Positions 8,101-17,068 of a stretch of 64,000 bases of DNA are shown here, one piece after another. The number at the start of each line of letters is the position of its first letter. Within the stretch, counting starts at the first letter, position 1. The notes under the pieces are model-generated. The model was not told where the DNA came from, made no database searches, and saw nothing but the letters and a program-made list of their open reading frames with translations. The stretch comes from JALHST01 sp963798435 (GTDB taxonomy: Bacteria; Bacteroidota; Bacteroidia; Flavobacteriales; Flavobacteriaceae). The DNA is taken from contig CAWCTF010000008.1 in NCBI GenBank assembly GCA_963798435.1, forward strand, positions 124,001 through 188,000. Direction: 5' to 3'. The translations under genes were made by a program, and so were the position numbers.

Positions 8101-8535
8101 TTAGAACCATGGTTTTTTACCTACTTGATAGGTATTATAAAATTCCGCATCTGACTTTGTCAGATAGATGATACCTTCGATGAGTCCGATAATTCCCATA
8201 AGGGAAGCACCGGCACCACAGGTAAAAAATCCCAAGACAATGGTACAGACCAGCATAATAATCCCCTCCTTTTGATACCCCAAAATGAATTTGTGTATTC
8301 CCAGAGATCCTAGGACGATTGCCAAGATGCCGGCCAATATTTTTTTGTTTTCCCCACCCGCCTTATCGAAAGCCTCCTTCGCATTTTCGGTAAATTCGTG
8401 GGCGGTCTTTTTGGCTTCTTCCGCAAATTCGTTGGCGGTCTCCTTGGCCTCCTTGGCGAAGTCCTTGGCCTTATCCTTGGCACCTTCGAAAGGATCTTCT
8501 GCCGTATCCCCTATATCTTTAGTATCGTCTGACAT
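8101..8535 (-). CDS. TM2 domain-containing protein with helical N-terminal repeat
   Basis: A 144-aa membrane protein. Residues about 15-62 are an Ala/Lys/Glu-rich amphipathic helix with an imperfect 11-residue repeat (variants of AKEAKETANEF), likely a coiled coil or lipid-surface helix. Residues 70-135 are the TM2 domain: two hydrophobic helices joined by a short turn with LGSLGIHKFILGYQKEG, which holds the family's G-H-F-LG pattern. The role of such proteins is unknown. It is a one-gene unit ending in a strong terminator at 8067-8095. Confidence 0.85.
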   Translation of the reverse strand: MSDDTKDIGDTAEDPFEGAKDKAKDFAKEAKETANEFAEEAKKTAHEFTENAKEAFDKAGGENKKILAGILAIVLGSLGIHKFILGYQKEGIIMLVCTIVLGFFTCGAGASLMGIIGLIEGIIYLTKSDAEFYNTYQVGKKPWF

Positions 8536-8589
8536 ATTTTTTCTATTTGGTGGTTAAAACTTCCCTTAAATGTAATACTTATTTTCGGA

Positions 8590-8976
8590 TCACAAAAAAG
8601 CTGTGTCTATGGGTTCCCAAAGTTCTAATTTATTACCTTCTGGGTCCAAAATCCAACCGAATTTACCATAGTCATATTCTTCGATTTCACCGATGACCGT
8701 AACGCCTTCGTTTTTAAGAACCGCTAGAAGCTCCTTTAAGTTTTCGACCCTAAAATTCATCATGAACTGCTTTTCACTGGGCTGAAAATAGCTCGTATCC
8801 TCTTTCATTGGGCTCCATTGTGTTGAACATTCATTCCCATTTTTGTCCTTCCACCAGAAGGTACAGCCATACGAGTCGGTGTTCAATCCCAAATGATTTT
8901 TGTACCATTCCTTTATGTTATCCGGATCTTTTGCCTTAAAGAAAAATCCCCCCAGGCCTGTAACTCTATTTTTCAT
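8590..8976 (-). CDS. VOC family (glyoxalase/bleomycin-resistance fold) protein
   Basis: A 128-aa single-domain VOC protein. It starts with GLGGFFFKAKDPDNIKEWYKNHLG, the first beta-alpha unit, and ends with GKFGWILDPEGNKLELWEP, whose Glu is a usual metal ligand. These small cytoplasmic proteins are often annotated as lactoylglutathione lyase-like, but the substrate is not predictable. It lies 54 bp upstream of the TM2 gene on the same strand. Confidence 0.82.
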   Translation of the reverse strand: MKNRVTGLGGFFFKAKDPDNIKEWYKNHLGLNTDSYGCTFWWKDKNGNECSTQWSPMKEDTSYFQPSEKQFMMNFRVENLKELLAVLKNEGVTVIGEIEEYDYGKFGWILDPEGNKLELWEPIDTAFL

Positions 8977-9251
8977 GGGCTATTTTTTATGTTTTTTCAT
9001 ACCATGTAATCATTCTTTTCGGTGAATTTACTCCCAAGCTTTACCGTGCACGCCGTAATATGTGGCATTGCATAATTGATGCTTGCTACCATCCTTAACC
9101 TGCTTCTAAAATTGGTTTTTAGGTTTCCCTAAATCGTTTGTCCTTCTATTGAAACGGCCAATTTTCTTTTGAGATTCCTTTTGGATGCCAGGATACATTC
9201 CACTAGGCTTTTACAGGAAAATCAGAAACTAGGGCGTAACAATATCCTAAG

Positions 9252-10211
9252 TTAGCAAAATTTTTCTTTGATTTTATGAACAAGGGTCTGTGCTAATTTT
9301 TCTTTACTTTCTATGGTCCAACCTGCGATGTGGGGAGTAAGGAGCACATTGTCGGCATGAATCAGATATTTGAGGGCCTCGGGCAGCTGCTCTTGCGCCA
9401 GTGAAGTACCCTTGGCTTGGAAAAGATGTTCAAATGATGACTTTTCATATTCCAGGACGTCTAAGCCAGCTCCCAGGACTTTTCCCGATTTTAGGGCTTT
9501 CACAAGATCTTCAGTGATTACACTTTTGCCTCTTGCAGTATTTAAAAACCAAAAGGGTTTGTGGAATTTATTGATAAATCCCTCATCTATCATCTTGAGG
9601 GTCAGTTGGGTTTGAGGTACATGTAGGCTCAGAACATCTACTTTTTGATGAAGTTCCATCATGCCTACTTGCCGGGCATTCGCATCTTCTACACCTCCTT
9701 TAATATCAAAACAAATCACCTCTACATCAAACCCCCTGAGTTTTTTGGCAAAGGCCTTTCCCATATGCCCGTACCCTAAAATGCCGATGGTCTTTCCATC
9801 GAGTTCGTGGCCCCGATTTCCTTCACGTTCCCAGATTCCGGAACGCACCTCCCGATCGGCCTTACCGAATTTGTTCAACAAAGAAAGTAGCATGCCCAGA
9901 GCATGTTCACCTACGGCGTTTTGGTTGCCTTCGGGTGCGGCCGCTAAATAGATATCGTTGGCTTTTGCAAAATTTTCATCAATGTTTTCAAGACCTGCCC
10001 CGACACGCCCAATAAATTTTAGGTTCCTTGCCTTTTTCAAGAAAGCGCTATCTATTGCAAAGCGGCTGCGTAGTATCAGGCCATCGTAGTTGTCGATCTT
10101 TTTCTCGATTTCCTCTTTTGTCGACGTATAATCTTCGTCATTTTGAAACCCCAATTCAGCAAGACCTTGAATTAATATGGGGTGATTGGTGTCAATATGG
10201 AGGACTTTCAT
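9252..10211 (-). CDS. D-isomer-specific 2-hydroxyacid dehydrogenase (phosphoglycerate dehydrogenase-like)
   Basis: A 319-aa NAD-dependent dehydrogenase, starting at MKVLHIDTNHP (an upstream in-frame start at 10274 adds 21 residues without family similarity). The NAD-binding motif is GKTIGILGYGHMGKAFAKKL near residue 140. The catalytic triad is seen as Arg in NTARGKSVI, Glu in GLDVLEYE and His in LLTPHIAGWT. The length lacks the ACT domain of long SerA forms. Likely substrates are 3-phosphoglycerate or a related 2-hydroxy acid; no ser genes are adjacent. Confidence 0.85.
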   Translation of the reverse strand: MKVLHIDTNHPILIQGLAELGFQNDEDYTSTKEEIEKKIDNYDGLILRSRFAIDSAFLKKARNLKFIGRVGAGLENIDENFAKANDIYLAAAPEGNQNAVGEHALGMLLSLLNKFGKADREVRSGIWEREGNRGHELDGKTIGILGYGHMGKAFAKKLRGFDVEVICFDIKGGVEDANARQVGMMELHQKVDVLSLHVPQTQLTLKMIDEGFINKFHKPFWFLNTARGKSVITEDLVKALKSGKVLGAGLDVLEYEKSSFEHLFQAKGTSLAQEQLPEALKYLIHADNVLLTPHIAGWTIESKEKLAQTLVHKIKEKFC

Positions 10212-10363
10212 AGGTGTGATTTTAACACTTTGGTATTTGTGAATGGAGTGGTTCGTACTTCCGATTTCCATCATTGACAGATGTATATTTTTTTTTGAGA
10301 CTGATGCGTTTCATTGACTGTACTATTTTTGGTTGGTACCAAGAAGTATGTACGTGATTCGTA

Positions 10364-11719
10364 TTAGATTCCCAATACAATTTTGGCAATCGAAAAATAG
10401 ATCAATATACCAAAAATGTCATTGCCAGTTGTAATAAAAGGCCCTGTAGCCACGGCGGGGTCTATCCCGCGCTTATCAAGGAAGATCGGAATAAAGGTGC
10501 CGATAAGCGCCGCTATTATGATAACGGTGACCAAGGCGATACAAATTGTAATCGAAATCAAATACGAAGTCTGAAAAGCGAAATGACTAATCAACAAAAC
10601 GATAAAAGCGATTACACCCCCATTGATCAGGCCTAGTAAAAATTCCTTAACAAGGCGATTTAGAATTTCACCTTTTACCGTGTCATTGGCCAAACCTTGT
10701 ACCATAATTGCCGATGATTGAACGCCAACATTTCCTGCAGTAGCCTGGATAAGTGGTACAAAAATAAGAAGAATCGGAAATTCAAGCATAACGACTTGAA
10801 AGCTATTGATAATACTAGCGGCACCGATGCCCCCGAACATACCAATGATCAACCACGGCAAACGCGCTTTTGTAAGTTCCCATATGCTATCGTCGGCCTC
10901 GACGTCGCTGGAGATACCGGCCGCCATTTGATAATCTTTTTCGGCTTCTTCCTTGATAACATCTACGATATCATCAATCGTTATTCTGCCAACCAAACGA
11001 CCGATTTCATCAACAACAGGGATAGCCTCCAAATCATATTTGCTCATAATTTTGGCCACTTCCTCCGGTTTTTCATTGACACTGACCGAATCAACTTTTG
11101 GAATGTAAACCTCGCTTATATGGGTTCTTGTCGAAGTGGTCAATAAATCCTTAAGTGAGAGCCTCCCCTTTAATTTATCCTCATCGTCTACTACATAAAT
11201 GGAGTGGACTCGGGTCACATTTTCGGCTTGCGCCCGCATTTCCTTGACACATTTGAGCACATCCCAGTTCTCGTTCACCTTTACCAATTCTTTTGCCATA
11301 AGACCACCTGCCGAATTGTCGTTGTAACGAAGCAAGTCTACGATGTCCCTGGCATGTTCCCTATCCTCGATTTCGGAGATCACTTCCTTTACGATATTAT
11401 CAGGAAGTTCGCTTATGATATCTGCGGCGTCATCGGTATCGAGTTCGTCTAACTCACTGGCAATTTCCTTGGCAGAAAGATTTCCAAGGATAGCTTCACG
11501 AACCGCGTCATCAAGCTCCGTTAATACATCGGAGGTTTTGTCACTATCTAAAAGTTTTATAAGATAGGTGGCCTCATCGGCATTTAATTCATCGATAATT
11601 TCGGCAATGTCGGCATAATGTACTTCATCCAAGAGGGTTCTCAAATCAGAATCCTTTTGATTTTCAATAAGTTGCTCGATTATAGCTATAAGTTCTTCGG
11701 TGAGTTTGAAAGGTGTCAT
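10364..11719 (-). CDS. mgtE: Magnesium transporter MgtE
   Basis: A 451-aa Mg2+ channel of the inner membrane. Residues about 1-125 are the Asp/Glu-rich superhelical MgtE_N domain (ELDELDTDDAADIISELPD), about 130-255 are two CBS domains, and the C-terminal 180 residues hold five transmembrane helices including LIQATAGNVGVQSSAIMVQG and DPAVATGPFITTGNDIFG, the pore signatures. The start is MTPFKLTEEL; the open frame extends 57 codons upstream but that part is not MgtE-like. It follows rsmA on the same strand. Confidence 0.95.
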   Translation of the reverse strand: MTPFKLTEELIAIIEQLIENQKDSDLRTLLDEVHYADIAEIIDELNADEATYLIKLLDSDKTSDVLTELDDAVREAILGNLSAKEIASELDELDTDDAADIISELPDNIVKEVISEIEDREHARDIVDLLRYNDNSAGGLMAKELVKVNENWDVLKCVKEMRAQAENVTRVHSIYVVDDEDKLKGRLSLKDLLTTSTRTHISEVYIPKVDSVSVNEKPEEVAKIMSKYDLEAIPVVDEIGRLVGRITIDDIVDVIKEEAEKDYQMAAGISSDVEADDSIWELTKARLPWLIIGMFGGIGAASIINSFQVVMLEFPILLIFVPLIQATAGNVGVQSSAIMVQGLANDTVKGEILNRLVKEFLLGLINGGVIAFIVLLISHFAFQTSYLISITICIALVTVIIIAALIGTFIPIFLDKRGIDPAVATGPFITTGNDIFGILIYFSIAKIVLGI

Positions 11720-11905
11720 GCCCTGGTGTTTATTGTAAAAGATGACTAGGGCAAAGCTAAATAAAAGTTTGGAGTTGGGCTCTTGCGGCGGCGGTTTAGT
11801 TCGGCATCCCTGAATAGTAGGAATTTTTGGGAAAAATAATCTGCCGAAATGAAGATTTTTAAAATCGGACTTGTTTTGAGGAGGGTGCAACTATTGCTGA
11901 AAATG

Positions 11906-12775
11906 TTATGTGACATCTTCTTGAATTTTCTTAGTAAGCGCAATGAAATCTGATACACTAAGTTGTTCGGGCCGGAGGTCAAATAGGGTTTCAGCTTTCA
12001 GCAACTCCGAAAGACCAAATGATTTTAGACTATTTCGCAGTGTTTTGCGACGTTGGTTGAACCCTGTTTTAACAACGGCATAAAATAATTTTTCGTCGCA
12101 TCCAAGAGAATAATCATCTTTACGAAGAAGACGTATAACACCTGATTCTACCTTGGGGGGTGGGTTAAAAACCTCGGGAGGCACAGTGAACAAATATTCG
12201 GCTTCGTAAAATGCCTGTACAAGGACCGATAAGATACCATAGGTTTTACTGCCGTCTTTTTCACAGATTCTTTGGGCTACCTCCTTTTGAAACATACCTG
12301 AAAATTCAGGAATACGTTCTTTATGCGCTAACATTCTAAAAACAATCTGTGTTGATATGTTGTAGGGGAAGTTGCCAGTGATACCAAATTGCTGATTTAC
12401 GAAAAGCGTGCTCAAGTCGTATTTTAAAAAGTCGGCCTCAATTAATTGGAACGTACCGTTTGCTAGTGACGCATCGGGATTGGTTCGATGAAAATCGTTC
12501 TTCAGGAAGGCTATCGATTCTGAATCCAAGTCGATGGCAATCAAATTAATGTTCCGTGGCAATAAATATTTTGTCAATATCCCAGTCCCCGGTCCGATCT
12601 CGAGCACATTTTGGTAGTCATTCATCAGAAGGGAGTTCGCAATTTCCTTTGCGATCCCTTCATCTTTCAAAAAATGCTGTCCTAAATATTTTTTGGCTTT
12701 GACTGGACTTCGATTCTCCGATAGTTTCTTATTTTGCCATTGCATCTGCCCATTTTCTTTTTTTCTTTTTGACAT
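11906..12775 (-). CDS. rsmA: 16S rRNA (adenine(1518)-N6/adenine(1519)-N6)-dimethyltransferase
   Basis: A 289-aa KsgA-type enzyme that dimethylates two adenines in helix 45 of 16S rRNA late in 30S assembly. Motifs are KKYLGQHFLKD near residue 28, the SAM site EIGPGTGILT, DLDSE, EADFLKYDL and the catalytic GNFPYNIS. An N-terminal extension of about 25 basic residues is present. It is followed leftward by mgtE and preceded by the DUF4286-cyclotransferase gene 9 bp away, a likely operon. Confidence 0.96.
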   Translation of the reverse strand: MSKRKKENGQMQWQNKKLSENRSPVKAKKYLGQHFLKDEGIAKEIANSLLMNDYQNVLEIGPGTGILTKYLLPRNINLIAIDLDSESIAFLKNDFHRTNPDASLANGTFQLIEADFLKYDLSTLFVNQQFGITGNFPYNISTQIVFRMLAHKERIPEFSGMFQKEVAQRICEKDGSKTYGILSVLVQAFYEAEYLFTVPPEVFNPPPKVESGVIRLLRKDDYSLGCDEKLFYAVVKTGFNQRRKTLRNSLKSFGLSELLKAETLFDLRPEQLSVSDFIALTKKIQEDVT

Positions 12776-12784
12776 GGCCCTTAT

Positions 12785-13429
12785 TTAAACCTTGATGTTC
12801 TTGTTTAGATACAACCAGGCTTTTTTGCCCGAGGATAATTCAATCTTGATCCGTTCATACGCCTGACCTTCATATGCATCGGCCTTGAGTAACTCTTTAT
12901 CGCTTAAAAGATAGGTGATACCCGTCACGACATCCTCTGGATCTCCCGTATAAATAACTGTTGGATAAGCGTCTGCAACTAGTTCGTCAGCAATCCTATA
13001 GTATGAAAGTGCATCGGGCTCACCTTCAAGTTTTCTTTGAAAATGGGCCATTTGAACTGCTTCTTCCTGCAAGGTACCATAGGTAAAAAGATAGTGAGTC
13101 GCACTTAAACTTTCGACATGAAGATCACTAACTACTTCCATTTCGGTCCTAAAGGCCACAAATCGTCCTTTAAACCTCTCTAAGGCATCTTCCCGCAATC
13201 TTGTGGCGTCCTCTTGGTAATACCTTTGAAGTGTTGCCTTATCAAGTGTGGTAAATTGAACTGCATAGGTAACTCCGCCCATCTCTTCCTCTATCAAAAC
13301 TTTGCAGATCTTGGCAGACAGAAACTTGCCGGTGGCCAGCATTTCGGGAATATGGATATCCTGCATCCATTGCAGCCAAATTTGGGCGACCGATTCTTCA
13401 ATATTCGTGGTAACATTATAGATATACAT
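12785..13429 (-). CDS. DUF4286 domain fused to a gamma-glutamylcyclotransferase (AIG2-like) domain
   Basis: A 214-aa protein of two parts. Residues 1-105 match the DUF4286 pattern (MYIYNVTTNIEESV, WLQWM-IHIPEML, VQFTTLDKATL-YY). Residues about 112-214 form an AIG2/gamma-glutamylcyclotransferase-like barrel: LFTYGTLQ with the YGSL-type loop, DAYPTVIYTG, and a catalytic-type Glu in ADAYEGQAYERI. DUF4286 proteins next to rsmA are common in Flavobacteriaceae as about 100-aa single domains, so the extra domain is the notable part. Function is unknown; turnover of gamma-glutamyl compounds is only a family-level guess. Confidence 0.8.
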   Translation of the reverse strand: MYIYNVTTNIEESVAQIWLQWMQDIHIPEMLATGKFLSAKICKVLIEEEMGGVTYAVQFTTLDKATLQRYYQEDATRLREDALERFKGRFVAFRTEMEVVSDLHVESLSATHYLFTYGTLQEEAVQMAHFQRKLEGEPDALSYYRIADELVADAYPTVIYTGDPEDVVTGITYLLSDKELLKADAYEGQAYERIKIELSSGKKAWLYLNKNIKV

Positions 13430-13461
13430 GGCTCCCGAATTAATCTCCCAAAAGGGAAGTT

Positions 13462-15252
13462 TTAGTTGATACTATCACCGCGAAGCATCCTAAAATATTT
13501 TCTTGCCTGAGGGAAATAGTAGCTATCCTGATAGTTGTAAATGATCTTCTCATAATGTTCCTTTGCCTTTTCCGGGTCGTTCAGGACATTTCGGTAAAGT
13601 TCTCCCAAGGCGAAATGGGCATCATCGGCCAAAATTCCTGATCCATAGAATGTTGTGATTTTCTGATAGTTGAATTCGGCGGCTTCAAAATCTTTGACTT
13701 TTTCTAAAAGTTGTGCCTGCCGAAGCAGCGCTTCATCCTCGATTTTCTCGCCTTTATGGTTGATCAAGATATCGTCTAATACCGTTATGGCTTCCTTGGT
13801 TTTGTTCTGATACGCCAATAGATCGGCTTGGGCATATTTCTTTAAAGCGGTCTGTGTCGAATCTTCGAGGATATTATCAGAAATCAATAAACTCAGTTGC
13901 ATGGCATCGTTCGCAATCAATTGTGAAGTCGAGCTTCGAAGCACTTTTAATTGTGTCAATGCCCAATCAAAATCGCCTTTATAAAAACTTGTTTGGGCCA
14001 CTTTGAAGCGAGCGTTTTGCCCAAGGATGTCGTTTTTAAGGTTCTTTTGAACCTGGGAAAAATAAATGAGGGCCTCGTTGAATTTTTTATCATAAACCAG
14101 AATGTCCCCGAGCGCTAACTTAATATAGGCTTCTCCGCGTTGATTGAGCGGGAGGGATAAGCATTTTTTAAGGATTTCAATGGCCGGTTCTGGTGTGTCT
14201 TTACGAAAAGTCAGAAAATTGGCATAGGCCACTTGCAATTGCAAGGATTGATTTTCATAGCCATGTAACGCCATTAATGCCTCGAATTTTTTCTCGATGT
14301 CTTCAAGCGACTTGGAATTCGCATCCAAAAGTTCAATATCGATAAGGCTTAATTGGGCATTCAACCGGGTAAGTTCATCTTGGGCGTTGTCAACGATATA
14401 TGCATATATTTCCCCTGCGGTTTCAATGGCCTTATCTTGTAACGAAAGATTGGCTAAGGCTTCAAGACGTTGCATAGTTGCAGACTCCATGCGTTTGTAA
14501 ATGGCCTTCTCCTGACGGAAGGCACTGTCATATTGTTTTTGTTGAACAAAGAGCCAACTTAACAATTCGTTCCACAGTAACTCTGGGTTCTTTTGGGCAT
14601 TTTGAAGCAGGATCTTTTTGAACTTCAGATTATTTTCATTTTCGGGATCGGAGGTAATAAAATCGTCGATGCTCCGAAGCACATTCGACAAGGATGTTTT
14701 TGATTCGCTAACAAGCTTGAGATAGGCAACATACATTTTTTCGATGTCGCCTTGTTCTCCATATATGCGGGCCATCTGGTAGTTGTAATCTAATTTCGGG
14801 TTAAGCTCCATAGCACGATTATATGCCTTTAAGGCATCATCAAGTAGTGCATATTTTTGAAACCTCAGGCCGACTCCATAACCAAAACTTGGATTTTCAT
14901 CTATTTTTTTAAGGGCAATATCGTATTGTTCGACCGCTTTAAGTGGGAGGTTCTGCAAGGTGTAATTGTACCCTAATTCGATATAAAGAGTAGGATAGGC
15001 GTTCCCCAACGCAATCTCGTCTAACAAATACTTTTCAACAGCGTCATAGCGCTCGAGTTGCTGATAACAGGCAACTAATGCCTCGCCATAGTCGGTCCTA
15101 CGTGGATTTTGTTCGAGTAATTTTTCGTAGAAAACCACCGCTTTGTCATATTCGCCATCATTAAAATATTGTTTTGCCAAGAAATCGTCTTGGGAAAACG
15201 CCCATTGTAATGAACCGAAGAGAAGTAGTATTTGAAATAGTCTCAAAAGCAA
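13462..15252 (-). CDS. Exported tetratricopeptide-repeat protein
   Basis: About 596 aa. The start is uncertain: an ATG at 15360 overlaps serS by 59 bp, whereas the TTG at 15252 gives a clean signal peptide (LLLRLFQILLLFGSLQWAFSQ) with no overlap, so I prefer it. The mature part is almost wholly TPR helices (for example YFNDGEYDKAVVFYEKLLEQNP and ALKAYNRAMELNPKLDYNYQ, then LGELYRNVLNDPEKAKEHYEKI near the end). It is probably a periplasmic or outer-membrane-associated scaffold; partners are unknown. It sits between serS and the DUF4286 fusion gene on the same strand. Confidence 0.8.
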   Translation of the reverse strand: MLLRLFQILLLFGSLQWAFSQDDFLAKQYFNDGEYDKAVVFYEKLLEQNPRRTDYGEALVACYQQLERYDAVEKYLLDEIALGNAYPTLYIELGYNYTLQNLPLKAVEQYDIALKKIDENPSFGYGVGLRFQKYALLDDALKAYNRAMELNPKLDYNYQMARIYGEQGDIEKMYVAYLKLVSESKTSLSNVLRSIDDFITSDPENENNLKFKKILLQNAQKNPELLWNELLSWLFVQQKQYDSAFRQEKAIYKRMESATMQRLEALANLSLQDKAIETAGEIYAYIVDNAQDELTRLNAQLSLIDIELLDANSKSLEDIEKKFEALMALHGYENQSLQLQVAYANFLTFRKDTPEPAIEILKKCLSLPLNQRGEAYIKLALGDILVYDKKFNEALIYFSQVQKNLKNDILGQNARFKVAQTSFYKGDFDWALTQLKVLRSSTSQLIANDAMQLSLLISDNILEDSTQTALKKYAQADLLAYQNKTKEAITVLDDILINHKGEKIEDEALLRQAQLLEKVKDFEAAEFNYQKITTFYGSGILADDAHFALGELYRNVLNDPEKAKEHYEKIIYNYQDSYYFPQARKYFRMLRGDSIN

Positions 15253-15301
15253 CTTTTTATCAAAGATACGTAGATTGCCGAAAGCGGATGTTAAGGGGGT
15301 C

Positions 15302-16573
15302 TTAATCGATTCTCTCAAATCCGCAATACGGTACCAGTACGTCCGGGATTTGGATACCATCTTTATCTTGATAGTTTTCTAATATACCGGCGAGAACCCT
15401 AGGCAAAGCCAAGGAACTCCCATTCAGGGTATGGGCCAATTGACTCTTTCCGTTCTCATCTTTGAACCTAAGTTTTAAACGGTTTGCCTGATACGTCTCA
15501 AAATTTGAAACTGAACTAATTTCCAACCACCGATCTTGCGCCGTAGAAAAAACTTCGAAGTCATAGGTGAGGGCCGATGTAAAGCCTAGATCCCCACCAC
15601 AGAGCCTTAGAATGCGATAGGGAAGTTTCAATTCACGAAGGATACCCTTGACATGGTCGATCATGCCCTCCAAAGCTTTATAAGAATTCTCAGGATGCTC
15701 GAACCGTACAATTTCGACCTTATCGAATTGATGTAGCCGATTCAAACCACGCACATGTGCCCCGTAACTTCCGGCCTCCCGACGAAAACAAGGGGTGTAG
15801 GCAGTATAGCAAATGGGAAATTCAGTTTCGTGGACGATTTCATCTCGTAAGAGATTGGTTACCGGTACTTCCGCAGTGGGGATCAAATACAGATTATCCT
15901 CACCGACGTGGTACATTTGACCTTCCTTGTCGGGCAGCTGACCGGTGCCGTAACCCGATGCCTCGTTTACCAAATAGGGTACTTGCAGTTCTGTGTAACC
16001 CGCTTGGGTGTTTTTGTCCAGAAAATAGGAAATCAGTGCTCTTTGCAAACGGGCCCCTTTTCCTTTATATACGGGAAATCCCGCCCCTGTTATCTTTACC
16101 CCGAGTTCAAAATCTATGATATCAAATTTTTTTGCAAGTTCCCAATGGGGCAACGCACCAGGCGATAAGACAGGTATATCCCCTTCCTTGAAGACCTCCT
16201 CGTTGTCATTTTCCGAATTTCCCGATGGGACCAAGTCATGGGGTATATTGGGAATTTGATACAACACATGCTGAAGTTCGTCAGAGGTCAAACTCAATTC
16301 TTCCCCTAATTTTTTGGAATCTAATTTCAAATCGGCCGTCTTTACTTTAAGTAAATTGGCCTCTTGCGACTTGCCGCTTTTAAAAAGCTCCCCAATTTCC
16401 TTGGAAATTCGGTTACTTTCTGCCAACAACGTATCGAGACGGGTTTGGATGGCGCGTCTTTTTTCATCCAATAGCAGTACTTTTTCTACTACGGGCGCAG
16501 CGTCGAAATTTCGCTTTTCTAGGGCTTTCACGACAGCATCCTTTGTATCCCGTATCACCTGTAATTGCAACAT
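15302..16573 (-). CDS. serS: Seryl-tRNA synthetase
   Basis: A 423-aa class II synthetase that charges tRNA-Ser. Residues about 1-110 are the long antiparallel coiled-coil arm that grips the tRNA. The catalytic core has TAEVPVTNLLRDEI, motif 2 YTPCFRREAGSYG and the C-terminal motif 3 NGSSLALPRVLAGILENYQ. The length is normal. It is transcribed leftward from a -7 box at 16594-16601, divergent from a VOC gene. Confidence 0.97.
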   Translation of the reverse strand: MLQLQVIRDTKDAVVKALEKRNFDAAPVVEKVLLLDEKRRAIQTRLDTLLAESNRISKEIGELFKSGKSQEANLLKVKTADLKLDSKKLGEELSLTSDELQHVLYQIPNIPHDLVPSGNSENDNEEVFKEGDIPVLSPGALPHWELAKKFDIIDFELGVKITGAGFPVYKGKGARLQRALISYFLDKNTQAGYTELQVPYLVNEASGYGTGQLPDKEGQMYHVGEDNLYLIPTAEVPVTNLLRDEIVHETEFPICYTAYTPCFRREAGSYGAHVRGLNRLHQFDKVEIVRFEHPENSYKALEGMIDHVKGILRELKLPYRILRLCGGDLGFTSALTYDFEVFSTAQDRWLEISSVSNFETYQANRLKLRFKDENGKSQLAHTLNGSSLALPRVLAGILENYQDKDGIQIPDVLVPYCGFERID

Positions 16574-16593
16574 TTGGTATGAATTTTATCGTG

Positions 16594-16601
16594 CAAATTT
16601 A
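16594..16601 (-). promoter_or_regulatory. -7 box (TAAATTTG) upstream of serS
   Basis: Read on the minus strand, TAAATTTG matches TAnnTTTG and sits 20 nt before the serS ATG. A matching box for the opposite direction lies 23 bp away, so this is a compact divergent promoter. Confidence 0.6.
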
Positions 16602-16624
16602 AGCTAATCGTCTGATTTAAGGAC

Positions 16625-16632
16625 TAAATTTG
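16625..16632 (+). promoter_or_regulatory. -7 box (TAAATTTG) upstream of the VOC gene
   Basis: TAAATTTG lies 30 nt before the ATG at 16663 and matches the Bacteroidota -7 consensus. It faces away from the serS promoter. Confidence 0.6.
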
Positions 16633-16662
16633 TACCTGATGTAACCAAAATGGTAAAATTGC

Positions 16663-17043
16663 ATGAAATTTGAACACTTTGCCTTTAACGTGCGGCATGT
16701 AGACCTTGTAGTGTCATGGTATGTGCGCCATCTTGGTCTTCAGGTTGTGAGTTCGCAAAAAGAACTTCCCTATATGACTTTTTTAGCAGATTCGTCCCAA
16801 CGGGTTTTTCTAGAACTTTATCATAGGCCCGATGAAGCGATTACAGACTTTTCAGGTCAACACCCATTAACCTTTCATATGGCCTTTATTTCAATGAATG
16901 CCGAATTCGATAAGAATCGATTGGTAGGGGAAGATGCTATCTTCGTCGACGAGGTAAAAAAGGATGATGGCAGTCACTTGGTGATGTTGCGTGATCCTTG
17001 GGGCCTGCCTTTGCAACTCTGTCAGCGAGCAAGGAATTTTTAA
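16663..17043 (+). CDS. VOC family protein
   Basis: A 126-aa vicinal-oxygen-chelate protein. The first module HFAFNVRHVDLVVSWYVRHLGLQVV begins with the metal-ligand His, and the second ends LVMLRDPWGLPLQLCQRA. The substrate is unknown. It is monocistronic, between the divergent serS and the convergent ribF, which starts its stop region 25 bp downstream. Confidence 0.82.
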   Translation: MKFEHFAFNVRHVDLVVSWYVRHLGLQVVSSQKELPYMTFLADSSQRVFLELYHRPDEAITDFSGQHPLTFHMAFISMNAEFDKNRLVGEDAIFVDEVKKDDGSHLVMLRDPWGLPLQLCQRARNF

Positions 17044-17068
17044 AATCCGGCCACTTTGTTAAAAAAGC

